In this document: one piece after another, positions 53,777 through 63,653 of the stretch | Layout of the letters: each line of letters begins with the position of its first letter | How positions within the stretch are numbered: position 1 is the stretch's first letter | Source of the DNA: CAVWDU01 sp963840725 | Lineage (GTDB): Bacteria > Pseudomonadota > Gammaproteobacteria > Pseudomonadales > Halieaceae | DNA length: 64,000 nt | NCBI GenBank assembly: GCA_963840725.1 | Contig: CAWIZY010000009.1 | Coordinates: 744,001-808,000, forward strand | Direction of reading: 5' to 3' | Notes under the pieces: model-generated | Database searches by the model: none | What the model saw: only the letters and a program-made list of their open reading frames with translations | Told to the model about the DNA's origin: nothing | Position numbers and translations under genes: made by a program

Positions 53777-55150
53777 TCACAGTGGCTGCAGGGCCTCAAG
53801 CAGACGCAGCAAGCTGCCAATCTTGTCAAAGGTCTCCTGATACTCTTGCTCCCATCGCGAGTCTGCAACAATACCCCCACCGGCCCAGCCGCGCATGACC
53901 CCTGAGTCAGAGACGAACGTCCGGATAGCGATATTGCTGTCCATTCTTCCATCGGCGCTGAGGTAGAGCAGGGAACCGCAGTAGGACTGACGCGGGTCCG
54001 GTTCCAGCTCCGCGATAATCTCCATCGCCCGGCGCTTGGGTGCCCCGGTGATTGAACCCCCGGGGAAACTGTCGCGCAACAACTGGAGTCCAGTGAGGTC
54101 GCTGCGAAGTTCACCGCTGATGGCACTGACCAAATGGTGGACAGTAGCAAAAGTCTGCAACTCGAAAAGTCGATCGACACGAATGCTTCCGGGCACACAG
54201 CTGCGCCCCAGGTCATTGCGCAGCAGGTCAACAATCATCAAGTTTTCAGCTCGGTCCTTGGGTGAGTGGTGAAGTTCTTCAGCGGCTAACTTGTCAGCCT
54301 CAGGGGCCTGGTGTCTCGGCCGAGTGCCTTTGATGGGCATGGTTTCAACCCGTCTGCCGTGGAGCGAGAGAAACCGCTCGGGGGAGAGGCAGAGAATAGC
54401 GTCATCACCGCCGAGATCGATGAACCCGGAGAATGGCGCTGCCGCTACACCACGCAGTGCCAGATAGGCTTGCCAGGGGTCGCCCTGACAGCGCGCAGAA
54501 AAACGCTGGGCCAGATTAACCTGGTAACAGTCGCCGGCCTCGATATAAGCGGCAATACGCTGGAAGGCATGTCGGTATTGGTCAGCGGTCATATTGGACG
54601 AGAAAGGCTCGCGCAAGCTGAACGGACGCTCTGACTGGTGCGAGGGTTCACGGAGCCGGCGCAACAGGTCACGGCGCACCGAAGCAGTGACATGAGGTTG
54701 CGCAACCAGAACTGCGCGCTCCAGTGTATGGTCCTGGATCACACACCAGTCATAGGCTCTCAAGTCACCGCCGCCGGTGGGTTCTGGCGTCGCGGTTTCG
54801 ATTCGGCGGGCGCGGTGCAAACCGAGGGCGCAGTCATAGCCCAGGTAGCCCAGCAGGCCGCCGCTGAAGGGGATATCCGGGGAGGCGGGTCGGTTGCCGC
54901 CGTAGCGCTCGCGGTGAAACCTGATGAGGTCCGAGAAATAGTTTTGGCACTCGGCCTCATCTGCACTCGAGGTCAGAGGGGCCGGGCCATCATCGACGGG
55001 ACAGGCGGTCAGGATATCATAGCGACCCCCGCCCGATTGCGGGTAACTGCTGTCCAGAAAGGCGGCTCGTGGCAGGTCCCGGATGCAGTCAAACAAGGTG
55101 CAACTGTCGATGCGGTAGGGGAGTTCGTCCAGCTGTGGGGCACGGTTCAC
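53777..55150 (-). CDS. pabB: Aminodeoxychorismate synthase component I
   Basis: 457 residues. Chorismate-binding fold with the TMPIKGTRPR motif carrying the PabB lysine; the anthranilate synthase counterpart has PIAGT. Also seen are RAENLMIVDLLRNDLGR, PGGSITGAPKRRAME and YCGSLLYLSADG with the metal-site glutamates nearby. With PabA glutaminase it makes 4-amino-4-deoxychorismate, the precursor of folate p-aminobenzoate. GTG start at 55150, no strong ribosome binding site; an upstream alternative was not found. It is convergent with thrH and divergent from the carboxylase operon. Confidence 0.92.
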   Translation of the reverse strand: MNRAPQLDELPYRIDSCTLFDCIRDLPRAAFLDSSYPQSGGGRYDILTACPVDDGPAPLTSSADEAECQNYFSDLIRFHRERYGGNRPASPDIPFSGGLLGYLGYDCALGLHRARRIETATPEPTGGGDLRAYDWCVIQDHTLERAVLVAQPHVTASVRRDLLRRLREPSHQSERPFSLREPFSSNMTADQYRHAFQRIAAYIEAGDCYQVNLAQRFSARCQGDPWQAYLALRGVAAAPFSGFIDLGGDDAILCLSPERFLSLHGRRVETMPIKGTRPRHQAPEADKLAAEELHHSPKDRAENLMIVDLLRNDLGRSCVPGSIRVDRLFELQTFATVHHLVSAISGELRSDLTGLQLLRDSFPGGSITGAPKRRAMEIIAELEPDPRQSYCGSLLYLSADGRMDSNIAIRTFVSDSGVMRGWAGGGIVADSRWEQEYQETFDKIGSLLRLLEALQPL

Positions 55151-55286
55151 AGTAACGCACTCGAGCCATCGCGGACTGCCTTGTAAGGCGAGTCTCGTTT
55201 CACTTTTGAACGGCGCAAAAAAGAGTCTATCTGTCGGCTATTGCCATAATCTACGCTGAAACCGAACTGCTCCTGTCCCTTCAAAA

Positions 55287-55315
55287 TTGACTTTCCCCGG
55301 CATTGGAATTACTGT
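55287..55315 (+). promoter_or_regulatory. Possible sigma-70 promoter of the propionyl-CoA operon
   Basis: TTGACT, 17 bases, TACTGT; 150 bases before the first ATG. The 312-base gap 55151-55462 holds this and presumably the pabB promoter on the other strand, and nothing else I can support. Confidence 0.5.
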
Positions 55316-55462
55316 AACTCGCCTTGTTTCCGGCGGCCAACACACCCTGGTAGCAGTGCGGTTAACAGCGTTAGACTGACTGTTTACCCCGGGAACTTCA
55401 AGGGTCTGTCTGGGGTGTGGCGTTCTTTCACGGGTCGCGAGGCCTCACTTGGATTCCGAACT

Positions 55463-57196
55463 ATGAGCGAAAATAACAACGCTGCAGTTAAGGCCTCCTT
55501 GAGAAACCCTTTTGTTACCCGGGGTGAGCAGGAGTTCAAGGTTCCCGGGCAGTTGGCCAGTGCGCCGGGTCTGTATGAAAAGGCCCTGCGTCACGGCTGG
55601 GAGTTACAGCAGCGGCCCTACCGCGCCGCTGGTGTAAAAAATATCCAACGTCAGCACCAGAAGAAACGCATGACTATCTGGGAGCGCATCAGTTGTCTGG
55701 CGGACGCAGAGCCCACTGTGCTCTATCAGAACTGGGGCCCCAATCTCGATGGCGCCTCGTTGGTGACTGCGCTGATTCAGGTCGATGGCAGAGACGTCGC
55801 TATTTACGGCCACGACTTTACAGTTCGCGCCGGCTCAATGGATGCGACCAATGGTGAAAAACTGGCGCGGCTGTTCCGGTTGGCGGCAAAGCGCAAGATT
55901 CCATTGGTAGGGCTCAATGACTCAGCCGGAGCCTACATTCCTGCAGGCGTGGGCGGCCTCGATGGCTATGCCGATGCGTTTACGGCGTTGCGCAAGATTA
56001 GCGGCGTGGTGCCGAGCATAATGTGTATGCTAGGGTTCAATGCGGGTGGTGGCTCCTATTTGCCTCGACAGGGCAGTTTCATGATCCAGCCCAACGACAC
56101 CTTTTTTGGTCTCACTGGGCCGGGGGTGGTGAAATCAGTCCTCGGTGAGGACGTGACACCGGAAGAACTGGGGGGTCCGCGAGTGCATGCCCGCAGCGGC
56201 GTCACGGACTTTGTCGTACCTGATGAAGTGGCGGCACTGCGTAAAGTCCGGGCTCTGCTGAATTATCTCCCCAGTCACAATGGTGAACTCGCGCCACAGC
56301 GACCTTCGTCCGATCCCATTGATCGCAAGACCTGGGATATCGATATATTGTTAAAGAAAGCGTTCAACTCCCCGACCGGTTTCAATACCCCGATAGATAT
56401 CAGTATTTTAGTGCAGCAGCTGTGTGACCATGGGGATTTTCTCGAAATTCAACCGGACAGGGCACGCAACACCATCACCGCGCTGGGGCGCATAGGCGGC
56501 AATGTGGTTGGCTTTGTCGCCAACAACTCCGCCGTATCATCAGGCCAGATAGATATCGACGCGGCCTACAAAAATGCGCGCTTTATTCGCTTCTGCAATC
56601 TTTACAATATTCCGATTGTCTTCCTCGAAGACACGACTGGCTTCCTGCCCGGTCGCGAGCAGGAAAGCGGTGGCATTGTGCAAGCCGGGCGCGCAATGCT
56701 GGATGCCATCGTCGACTTGCGCACGCCGCGATTCCTGGTGCTGGTGCGCAACGCCTTTGGTGGTGCCTACGCTTCTTACAATAACTACCCCACAGGCGCA
56801 GATTTTGTAGTCGCCTTGCCGACCACACGCGTGGCCGTGATGGGCCCGGCGGGCGTTGAATACGTTTACAAAGCGGAGCTGCGAAAAATCCGTCAGTCAG
56901 CGGTGGGTAAGCTGGCGGCGGAAACCGACGCCCAACTCAGTGCCGGCCTCGACGCTGCTACCGCACAAGCGGCGGCGCAGGAATTAGTTGGAGACTGGGT
57001 AAAGTCAGAGGAGAAGCTATTGGCGCAGCGCTACGAACAAGAGCTTATGAATCCCGATGAGGCACTCAGTCTGGGCTCTATTTCCCAGATTGTTATGCCG
57101 TCAAACCTGCGCCAGGTTCTGGCCGAGCATATGGATTTTTGCTTGCGCCACTATCAGCCTGAACCGCTGCAATCCGTGCAGCGGGAATTTCATTGA
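55463..57196 (+). CDS. Acyl-CoA carboxylase carboxyltransferase subunit (propionyl-CoA carboxylase beta type)
   Basis: 577 residues from an ATG at 55463 with a weak GGATT site; the open frame begins earlier but without support. The carboxyltransferase crotonase-like halves are clear: IPLVGLNDSAGAYIPAGVGGLDGY and GGGSYLPRQGSFMIQPNDTFFGLTGP, then RFCNLYNIPIVFLEDTTGFLPGREQESGG and FGGAYASYNNYPTGADFV. It transfers the carboxyl group from biotin to an acyl-CoA, here most likely propionyl-CoA from context. It is followed by the biotin carboxylase gene, whose GTG comes 32 bases later, in the order PCC, epimerase, mutase, MeaB. Confidence 0.9.
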   Translation: MSENNNAAVKASLRNPFVTRGEQEFKVPGQLASAPGLYEKALRHGWELQQRPYRAAGVKNIQRQHQKKRMTIWERISCLADAEPTVLYQNWGPNLDGASLVTALIQVDGRDVAIYGHDFTVRAGSMDATNGEKLARLFRLAAKRKIPLVGLNDSAGAYIPAGVGGLDGYADAFTALRKISGVVPSIMCMLGFNAGGGSYLPRQGSFMIQPNDTFFGLTGPGVVKSVLGEDVTPEELGGPRVHARSGVTDFVVPDEVAALRKVRALLNYLPSHNGELAPQRPSSDPIDRKTWDIDILLKKAFNSPTGFNTPIDISILVQQLCDHGDFLEIQPDRARNTITALGRIGGNVVGFVANNSAVSSGQIDIDAAYKNARFIRFCNLYNIPIVFLEDTTGFLPGREQESGGIVQAGRAMLDAIVDLRTPRFLVLVRNAFGGAYASYNNYPTGADFVVALPTTRVAVMGPAGVEYVYKAELRKIRQSAVGKLAAETDAQLSAGLDAATAQAAAQELVGDWVKSEEKLLAQRYEQELMNPDEALSLGSISQIVMPSNLRQVLAEHMDFCLRHYQPEPLQSVQREFH

Positions 57197-57228
57197 GCGT
57201 ACTACAAGGCGCAAGCAGGGAGAAACGC

Positions 57229-60045
57229 GTGTCTAACGAACACTATCTGCACAACCCGCTGGTTCACGGTGACCGACGGCTGGGGCAGCGTCACAGCAGC
57301 TGGGTCAGTCAGTTCGATTGCACGGATATCCGGCCACTGATTATTTGCCGCGGCCCGATTCGCAAGGAGGCGATGGATGTGTTCGAAGAGATGGGGATCG
57401 ACGAGTTCGGTATCCTGCTGTCCGAAAAGGACTCGATTATCTATCAGGATGCGCTGGCGCCGGAACTGCGTGCCTTTGCCAATCCGGACCGGGTGCACAG
57501 GGTGCCCGACTACACCGGCGCCAACAAAGAAGAGCGTGAACAACGAATCGCGCAAATTATCAGCATCGCCAATGACAATCACTACAATGCCATTTTTGCT
57601 GGCTATGGTTTTATGGCCGAAGACGAGACCATGGTCGCTGCCATGGAGCAGGCGGGTCTCAACTTTATAGGACCTTGCTCGCGCACCGTTCACGACGCTG
57701 GGCTTAAAGACGAGGCCAAGCGCACAGCGCTCAAGGTTGGCGTATCCGTGACGCCCGGCATAGACAACGGTACGGCGCTGACACTGCTAAAAAAACACCC
57801 GGATGTTGCGGCCCTGCAATCCCTGTGCGATCAACATGGATTGTCCCCCGAGGGTGACCTTGGTGACGATTCTGTCAGCCTTGAAGACAAGGCCGACCGG
57901 GTGCTGGCGGCTTCCTATGAGAAAGGGATCGACCTCTACACCGTCGATGAACTGGCCGAGACCCTTACTGAAGCTGTTGAGCGCATGACCGCAGAGTATC
58001 CTCAAAACAGGACTCGGCTCAAAGCGATCAGCGGCGGTGGTGGCAAAGGCCAGCGTATTCTCGGTCTGGGAGAGTCAGCTCGCACGCCGGAAATGGTGCG
58101 AGAGATACTCAACGAAGTGAAAACAACCGGGGTCGGAGACAATAAAAATGTACTGGTCGAGTTGAACATCGAGACCACCCGCCACAATGAAATTCAGGTG
58201 ATTGGGAACGGTCAGTGGTGCATCAGCATGGGTGGCCGCGATTGCTCGCTGCAAATGCACGAGCAAAAGCTACTCGAAGTGTCTGTGACGGTGGAGTCCC
58301 TGAGACGCAGTATTGAAGAGGCCGAGGCGGCAGGATTGAAAGAAGAGGCCAGGGTATTGCGGCGGGACCTGGCGACCCTGGAGGCGATGGAGACGGAGGC
58401 GGCTACATTCGGCGCCGCAGTGGGGCTGGACTCGGTCTCGACATTCGAATGTATCGTCGATCGCGACAAACACTTTTTCATGGAAATGAACACCCGTATT
58501 CAGGTAGAACACAGGGTTAGCGAGTTATGTTATGCCCTGCGCTTCTCCAACCCCGACAATGCCGAAGATTTTTTCGTCGTTGAGTCCCTGGTGGAGGCGA
58601 TGGTGTTATTGGCCGTCCATGGGGATCGGCTACCGAAACCAGAGCGGCTTATCCGCTATAACGACAGCGTAGAAGCCAGACTGAACGCCACTAACCAGGC
58701 CTTGCAACCCAGTGCTGGCGGGGTCATTGAACACTGGTCCGATGCTATCGAGGGCGAAATTCGAGATGATCAGGGTATCAGTCTTCATAACCCTGATACC
58801 GACGTGTTTATGAAGTACACCCTGGCCGGCGCCTACGATTCCAATATCGCTTTGTTGCTGACCGTGGGAGACACGCGTAGGGAAACCTATGAGAGACTCG
58901 CCGAGACTATCCGCCAAACCGGAATGCGCGGTAAAGATCTCGCAACCAATCTTGAGTTTCATTATGGGTTGGTGAACTGGTTCCTCGGTCAGAACGTTCT
59001 GGCCAGACCGACCACGCGGTTTATCATGCCCTACCTGACTGCCGTTGGCGAACTTAAAAAACAAGCCAACAATATGGATCTCATGTGGGCCTGGGAGCAG
59101 ATCTGCAAACAAGAGGCCGGGGACCTTGAGGGTGAGACCCTGCAAGCACTGCAGCATACTCTGGAGCTAAAACAGTCACTGCTGTTACGGCCCCTGGAAG
59201 TGCTGCTCGCGGAACCGCACATGTTGTCGGGGTGGCTCAGCGTGAACCGCGATTGTTATACCATGATGAATGGCTGTCTCAGTTGGAATGAAAACCCTAT
59301 CGGTCTGCTGTCCGATACCTATCATTTTCTCAATATGGACTATCTCGCGGGCAATCCCGCCGCAACCATGATCTGGGACCATGACAACGACATTTTGCAG
59401 GACGCCGTTGAATTCTACGATGAACTGAATAACCGGCTGCAGGCTGGTGACTGGATTGAGCTTCAGTCGATACTCGCCACCGTGGAGCCCCCCGCAGACC
59501 TCGATCAAGAACTCTGGCAGCAAATTCGCAGCGCTCATCGCGGTTTTCAGGCCGGTTCAGATATTCTTGCACTGTTACCCTATATCGCCGAGACCACCGG
59601 CTACTTTGAATTGACCGTAAATGCGGATCTGAGTATCCATATCCCGGAGCGCCTTGATGATCCGGTGACTCAGGTAGCAATGGCCAAAGTTCTGGCACCA
59701 CCACCGATTGCCAAGTCGGATGAAATACTCGCTCAGACAGGGGGTATGTTCTATTGTCGAGAGACACCGGGGCACGAGCCCTACATTAATGAGGGTGACC
59801 ACTTTGAGGCAGGTGACCCGCTGTTTATCGTTGAGGTTATGAAAATGTTCAACAAGGTTTATGCGCCCTTTGCTGGCACCGTTGACAAGGTCCTGGTCGA
59901 AGCCGATGGCGTTATCATTCGCAAGGGACAGCCCATTTTTAAAATAACCCCTGATGAGAAGGTGGTAACTGAGTCGGTGGAGGATATTGCGGCGCGCAAG
60001 CGTGAAATGACCAGTGAATTCCTGCAGCAGGTATCCGGGTCATGA
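57229..60045 (+). CDS. Biotin carboxylase with biotin carrier domain, 939 residues, non-classical
   Basis: Start GTG 57229 has GGGAGA five bases upstream; a TTG at 57193 is rejected. The N-terminal half has the biotin carboxylase and ATP-grasp layout: RGPIRKEAMDVFEEM, AIFAGYGFMAEDETMVAAME, KAISGGGGKGQRILGLG (ATP loop) and FMEMNTRIQVEHRVSEL. The middle 600-830 region does not match ordinary subunits by eye. The end holds the biotinyl domain, with Lys872 in VEVMKMFNK and YAPFAGTVDKVLVEADGVII. Normal acyl-CoA carboxylase alpha subunits have about 660 residues, so this is much longer. Its ATGA overlap with the epimerase gene (four bases) shows coupled translation. Likely the alpha partner of the preceding subunit. 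Confidence 0.85.
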   Translation: MSNEHYLHNPLVHGDRRLGQRHSSWVSQFDCTDIRPLIICRGPIRKEAMDVFEEMGIDEFGILLSEKDSIIYQDALAPELRAFANPDRVHRVPDYTGANKEEREQRIAQIISIANDNHYNAIFAGYGFMAEDETMVAAMEQAGLNFIGPCSRTVHDAGLKDEAKRTALKVGVSVTPGIDNGTALTLLKKHPDVAALQSLCDQHGLSPEGDLGDDSVSLEDKADRVLAASYEKGIDLYTVDELAETLTEAVERMTAEYPQNRTRLKAISGGGGKGQRILGLGESARTPEMVREILNEVKTTGVGDNKNVLVELNIETTRHNEIQVIGNGQWCISMGGRDCSLQMHEQKLLEVSVTVESLRRSIEEAEAAGLKEEARVLRRDLATLEAMETEAATFGAAVGLDSVSTFECIVDRDKHFFMEMNTRIQVEHRVSELCYALRFSNPDNAEDFFVVESLVEAMVLLAVHGDRLPKPERLIRYNDSVEARLNATNQALQPSAGGVIEHWSDAIEGEIRDDQGISLHNPDTDVFMKYTLAGAYDSNIALLLTVGDTRRETYERLAETIRQTGMRGKDLATNLEFHYGLVNWFLGQNVLARPTTRFIMPYLTAVGELKKQANNMDLMWAWEQICKQEAGDLEGETLQALQHTLELKQSLLLRPLEVLLAEPHMLSGWLSVNRDCYTMMNGCLSWNENPIGLLSDTYHFLNMDYLAGNPAATMIWDHDNDILQDAVEFYDELNNRLQAGDWIELQSILATVEPPADLDQELWQQIRSAHRGFQAGSDILALLPYIAETTGYFELTVNADLSIHIPERLDDPVTQVAMAKVLAPPPIAKSDEILAQTGGMFYCRETPGHEPYINEGDHFEAGDPLFIVEVMKMFNKVYAPFAGTVDKVLVEADGVIIRKGQPIFKITPDEKVVTESVEDIAARKREMTSEFLQQVSGS

Positions 60046-60452
60046 TTACCGCTCTGGACCACATTGCGATCGCGGTGCCTGATCTGGAGCGGGCAATCAA
60101 ACGGTTTATGGAGGATTTCGGACTCTCCTTTGAGGGGACCGAAGACGTCGCCGCAGCCAGCACATCTACGGCATTTTTCCCTGTACCGCCTACCAACATT
60201 GAGCTGGTTCACCCGCTCAATGGCGGTGGGCCTATTGCCGCTTACCTCGAAAAGCGCGGAGGCGGCCTGCACCACCTTTGTTTCCGGTCCGATAATATTG
60301 AGGAAGATGTCACCCGGCTCAAGGGCCTCGGCTACCAGTTTCTGGCCGAGGCGCCGACGCCGGGAGCCCACGGATCGAAAGTGATCTTCATCCATCCGAA
60401 GAGCTGTGACGGTGTGCTGATCGAGATCAACCAGCCCGGGGACGCCCATTGA
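60042..60452 (+). CDS. mce: Methylmalonyl-CoA epimerase
   Basis: 136 residues of the glyoxalase/VOC superfamily: LDHIAIAVPDLERAIKRF, ELVHPLNGGGPIAAYLEKRGGGLHHLCF and a terminal VLIEINQP, giving the His, His and Glu metal ligands. It interconverts the (2S) and (2R) forms of methylmalonyl-CoA between the carboxylase and mutase steps. Overlaps the biotin carboxylase stop by four bases. Confidence 0.94.
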   Translation: MITALDHIAIAVPDLERAIKRFMEDFGLSFEGTEDVAAASTSTAFFPVPPTNIELVHPLNGGGPIAAYLEKRGGGLHHLCFRSDNIEEDVTRLKGLGYQFLAEAPTPGAHGSKVIFIHPKSCDGVLIEINQPGDAH

Positions 60453-60525
60453 TGTCGACCGGTCTATCTTCTTTCGCGTGAGCGGCGAGGACGTTAACCA
60501 GACAGCAGCGAGAGGAATTCACGCA

Positions 60526-62682
60526 ATGAGTGACGGTATTTACGACAAGGGAAATGCAACGCCGGAGCACTGGCGTGAGCTGGCCAGTAAGCAATTGAAG
60601 GGCCGGTCTCCTGACGATCTTGTTTGGCAGACGCCCGAGGGAATAGACGTCAAACCGCTTTACACGGCGGCGGATCTGGAAGGCCTCGACTATGTCGACA
60701 CCATGCCCGGGATGTCCCCTTATATTCGCGGCCCCCAGGCGACGATGTATGCGGGCAGGCCCTGGACTATTCGCCAGTATGCAGGGTTTTCAACGGCCGC
60801 AGCCTCGAACACCTTTTATCGTAAGGCACTTGCCGCCGGCGGACAGGGCATTTCGGTGGCATTCGATCTCGCAACCCATCGCGGTTACGACTCGGACCAC
60901 CCGCGGGTCAGCGGTGACGTTGGTAAAGCCGGGGTGGCGATTGATTCCATCGAAGACATGAAAGTCTTGTTTGATGGTATCCCACTGGACCAGGTTTCGG
61001 TATCGATGACCATGAACGGTGCTGTTTTGCCAGTGCTCGCCGGTTACATCGTGGCGGCCGAGGAGCAGGGCGTCAGCCAGGCGCAGCTGTCGGGCACCAT
61101 TCAGAACGATATTCTCAAAGAGTTCATGGTGCGCAATACATACATCTATCCCCCGGCAGCGAGCATGAAGATTATCGGGGATATTATTGCCTACTGCTCT
61201 GCCAACATGCCGCGCTTTAACACGATCTCCATTTCGGGTTATCACATACAGGAAGCGGGTGCTAACGCGGCGCTCGAACTGGCCTATACCCTGGCGGACG
61301 GTAAGGAATATATTCGTACCGCGATTGCCGCCGGACTGGGTATCGACGACTTTGCACCCCGCTTGTCCTTTTTTTGGGGCATCGGGATGAACTTTTATAT
61401 GGAGATAGCGAAGTTGCGTGCTGCGCGGCTCCTGTGGGCACGTATTGTCAATGAGTTTAACCCCGCCAACCCCAAGAGCTCGATGTTGCGTACCCATAGC
61501 CAGACCTCTGGCTGGTCGCTTACAGAACAGGACCCCTATAATAATGTGGTGCGCACTACCATCGAAGCCATGGCGGCAGTATTCGGCGGCACCCAATCAC
61601 TGCATACCAATGCATTGGATGAGGCCATTGCCTTGCCCAGCGAGTTTGCGGCGCGGGTGGCGCGCAATACGCAGTTGGTGATTCAGGAAGAAACAGGCAT
61701 TACCCGGGTGGTAGATCCCTGGGGTGGGTCCTACTTCATGGAGAATCTCACACAGGATATGGCCGACAGGGCCTGGGAACTGATCGAAGAGGTTGAAGCA
61801 GCTGGCGGTATGGCCAAGGCCATTGAAACAGGCATGCCGAAATTGCGTATCGAAGAAGCGGCAGCGATGAAACAGGCACGCATTGATCGCGGAGAGGACG
61901 TGATTGTCGGGGTCAACAAATATCAGATAGATGCGGAAGATGACGTGGACATTCTGGAAATCGACAATGAAGTAGTTCGCCAGGGTCAGCTCGATCGTTT
62001 GGCACAGCTGCGGGCAGAGCGCGACGAATCCGCGGTGGAGGCGGTGCTGGAGCAACTTTATCAGAGCGCGGTAAGCGGCGACGGCAACTTGCTCGAACTG
62101 GCTGTTGAGGCCACTCGCCTGCGAGCGACGGTGGGCGAAATATCCTTTGCCCTGGAGAGGGAATTCGGACGGTTTAATGCCCAGGCGCAAACGGTGTCGG
62201 GGGTCTATGGATCCGCCTTCCAGGAGGATGAGAATTGGCAGGGGATCAGTGACGATATCGACCAATTTGTTGCCAGCCACGGGCGCCGTCCCAGAATGCT
62301 GGTGTGTAAAATGGGACAGGATGGCCACGACCGGGGAGCCAAGGTTATCGCGACCGCATTCGCCGATGTCGGATTTGATATCGACCTGTCGCCGATGTTT
62401 TCAACGCCTGCCGAGGTGGCGCGGCAGGCGGTCGAAAACGATGTGCATGTGGTCGGGGCCTCCTCGCTTGCTGCCGGGCACAAAACCCTGGTACCGGAGT
62501 TGGTGCAGGAACTTCGCAAACAGGGTGCCGACGACATTATAGTCATTGCCGGTGGCGTAATACCCAAACAGGATTATCAGTTCCTGCGTGAGGCCGGTGT
62601 CAGCTGTATTTTTGGACCGGGAACACCCATTCCGGTCTGTGCACGTGAAGTGCTGGATGCGGTGAATGCCGCACAAGTTTGA
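60526..62682 (+). CDS. Methylmalonyl-CoA mutase (single-chain, adenosylcobalamin-dependent)
   Basis: 718 residues from ATG 60526 with AGAGGAAT at eight bases; an in-frame upstream start at 60478 is not needed. The N-terminal barrel holds PGMSPYIRGPQATMYAGRPWTIRQYAGFSTA and DLATHRGYDSDHPRV. The B12-binding domain is at the C-terminus with GQDGHDRGAKVIA (DxHxxG), SSLAAGHK and IVIAGGVIPKQD. It rearranges (R)-methylmalonyl-CoA to succinyl-CoA with adenosylcobalamin. The gene overlaps meaB by 17 bases. It completes propionyl-CoA catabolism with the preceding three genes, feeding the TCA cycle from odd-chain, branched or amino-acid-derived propionyl-CoA. Confidence 0.95.
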   Translation: MSDGIYDKGNATPEHWRELASKQLKGRSPDDLVWQTPEGIDVKPLYTAADLEGLDYVDTMPGMSPYIRGPQATMYAGRPWTIRQYAGFSTAAASNTFYRKALAAGGQGISVAFDLATHRGYDSDHPRVSGDVGKAGVAIDSIEDMKVLFDGIPLDQVSVSMTMNGAVLPVLAGYIVAAEEQGVSQAQLSGTIQNDILKEFMVRNTYIYPPAASMKIIGDIIAYCSANMPRFNTISISGYHIQEAGANAALELAYTLADGKEYIRTAIAAGLGIDDFAPRLSFFWGIGMNFYMEIAKLRAARLLWARIVNEFNPANPKSSMLRTHSQTSGWSLTEQDPYNNVVRTTIEAMAAVFGGTQSLHTNALDEAIALPSEFAARVARNTQLVIQEETGITRVVDPWGGSYFMENLTQDMADRAWELIEEVEAAGGMAKAIETGMPKLRIEEAAAMKQARIDRGEDVIVGVNKYQIDAEDDVDILEIDNEVVRQGQLDRLAQLRAERDESAVEAVLEQLYQSAVSGDGNLLELAVEATRLRATVGEISFALEREFGRFNAQAQTVSGVYGSAFQEDENWQGISDDIDQFVASHGRRPRMLVCKMGQDGHDRGAKVIATAFADVGFDIDLSPMFSTPAEVARQAVENDVHVVGASSLAAGHKTLVPELVQELRKQGADDIIVIAGGVIPKQDYQFLREAGVSCIFGPGTPIPVCAREVLDAVNAAQV

Positions 62683-63628
62683 ACTGCAATCGCTGCTCGA
62701 CGGCAATCGTCGGGCATTGGCCAAGGCGATCACTCGTGTTGAGAGTAAGCTCGAACAACACCGGATTGAGGCGGAGTCTATTCTGCAGGCGGCGTTACCG
62801 TATACCGGCAACAGCGTCAGGGTTGGAATAAGCGGTCCTCCAGGGGTTGGGAAATCGACGTTTATCGAGGCTTTAGGGCTCAAGTTGATAGAACAGGGTA
62901 AGCGCGTCGCAGTGTTGGCGGTAGACCCCAGCTCGCCACTTGCGGGGGGGTCTATTCTGGGTGACAAGACCCGTATGGAGTTGCTCTCCCGCTCTCCCTC
63001 TGCCTTTATCAGGCCGTCGCCGGCCGAAGGTGCACTGGGAGGTGTTGCCCAGAAAACCCGGGAGTCGATGCTGCTGTGCGAGGCAGCCGGCTATGACGTG
63101 GTACTGGTAGAAACCGTAGGAGTGGGTCAGTCGGAGTTTCTGGTCTCAGGCATGGTCGATTTTTTCATGGTACTTATGCAGCCCGGTGGCGGGGATGAAC
63201 TGCAGGGGATCAAAAAAGGCATCATTGAGCTGGCCGATGCGCTGGTAATTAACAAGGCCGATGGCGATAGCGAGGCCCTGGCCAATTTGACCCGACAGCA
63301 ATACACCAGCGCGATGAATCTATTGCGCCACACCAGTTTCTGGACGCCAAGAGTAATGACCTGCTCGGCTTTGCAGGACAGGAATATCGACTCAGTCTGG
63401 GGTATGATCGTGGAATATCGCCAGCAGGCGGAGGCAGCGGGAGTGTTTGAGCTCAAGCGCAGCCAGCAAAACCGCGACTGGATGCATCAACTGGTGGATG
63501 AAATGCTGCGGTCCAGGCTCGATCGCAACCCCCGTGTGAAAGCGCTGTTGCCCGACCTCGAGCGGCGAGTGGAAGACCGGTCACTGACGCCTTACGCCGC
63601 GGCGCAACAAATCGTGGAACGACTCTGA
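62666..63628 (+). CDS. meaB: Methylmalonyl-CoA mutase-associated GTPase
   Basis: 320 residues of the G3E family: P-loop GISGPPGVGKSTFIEAL, switch region VLAVDPSSPLAGGSILGDKTRM, DVVLVETVGVGQSE and NKAD. MeaB gates cobalamin loading into the mutase and protects it from inactivation. ATG starts within the mutase gene end (17-base overlap), so translation is coupled, as expected for a dedicated chaperone. A short helical tail (VKALLPDLERRVEDRSLTPYAAAQ) ends the protein. Confidence 0.94.
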   Translation: MPHKFELQSLLDGNRRALAKAITRVESKLEQHRIEAESILQAALPYTGNSVRVGISGPPGVGKSTFIEALGLKLIEQGKRVAVLAVDPSSPLAGGSILGDKTRMELLSRSPSAFIRPSPAEGALGGVAQKTRESMLLCEAAGYDVVLVETVGVGQSEFLVSGMVDFFMVLMQPGGGDELQGIKKGIIELADALVINKADGDSEALANLTRQQYTSAMNLLRHTSFWTPRVMTCSALQDRNIDSVWGMIVEYRQQAEAAGVFELKRSQQNRDWMHQLVDEMLRSRLDRNPRVKALLPDLERRVEDRSLTPYAAAQQIVERL

Positions 63629-63653
63629 CAGCGCCGGACAGGCGAGGGAGCAG

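Noticed and set aside
55415..55462. Upstream extension of the carboxyltransferase gene
   Set aside because: No ribosome binding site and no family similarity before the ATG at 55463.
57193..57228. TTG start for the biotin carboxylase that would overlap the transferase gene
   Set aside because: The GTG at 57229 has a much better ribosome binding site.
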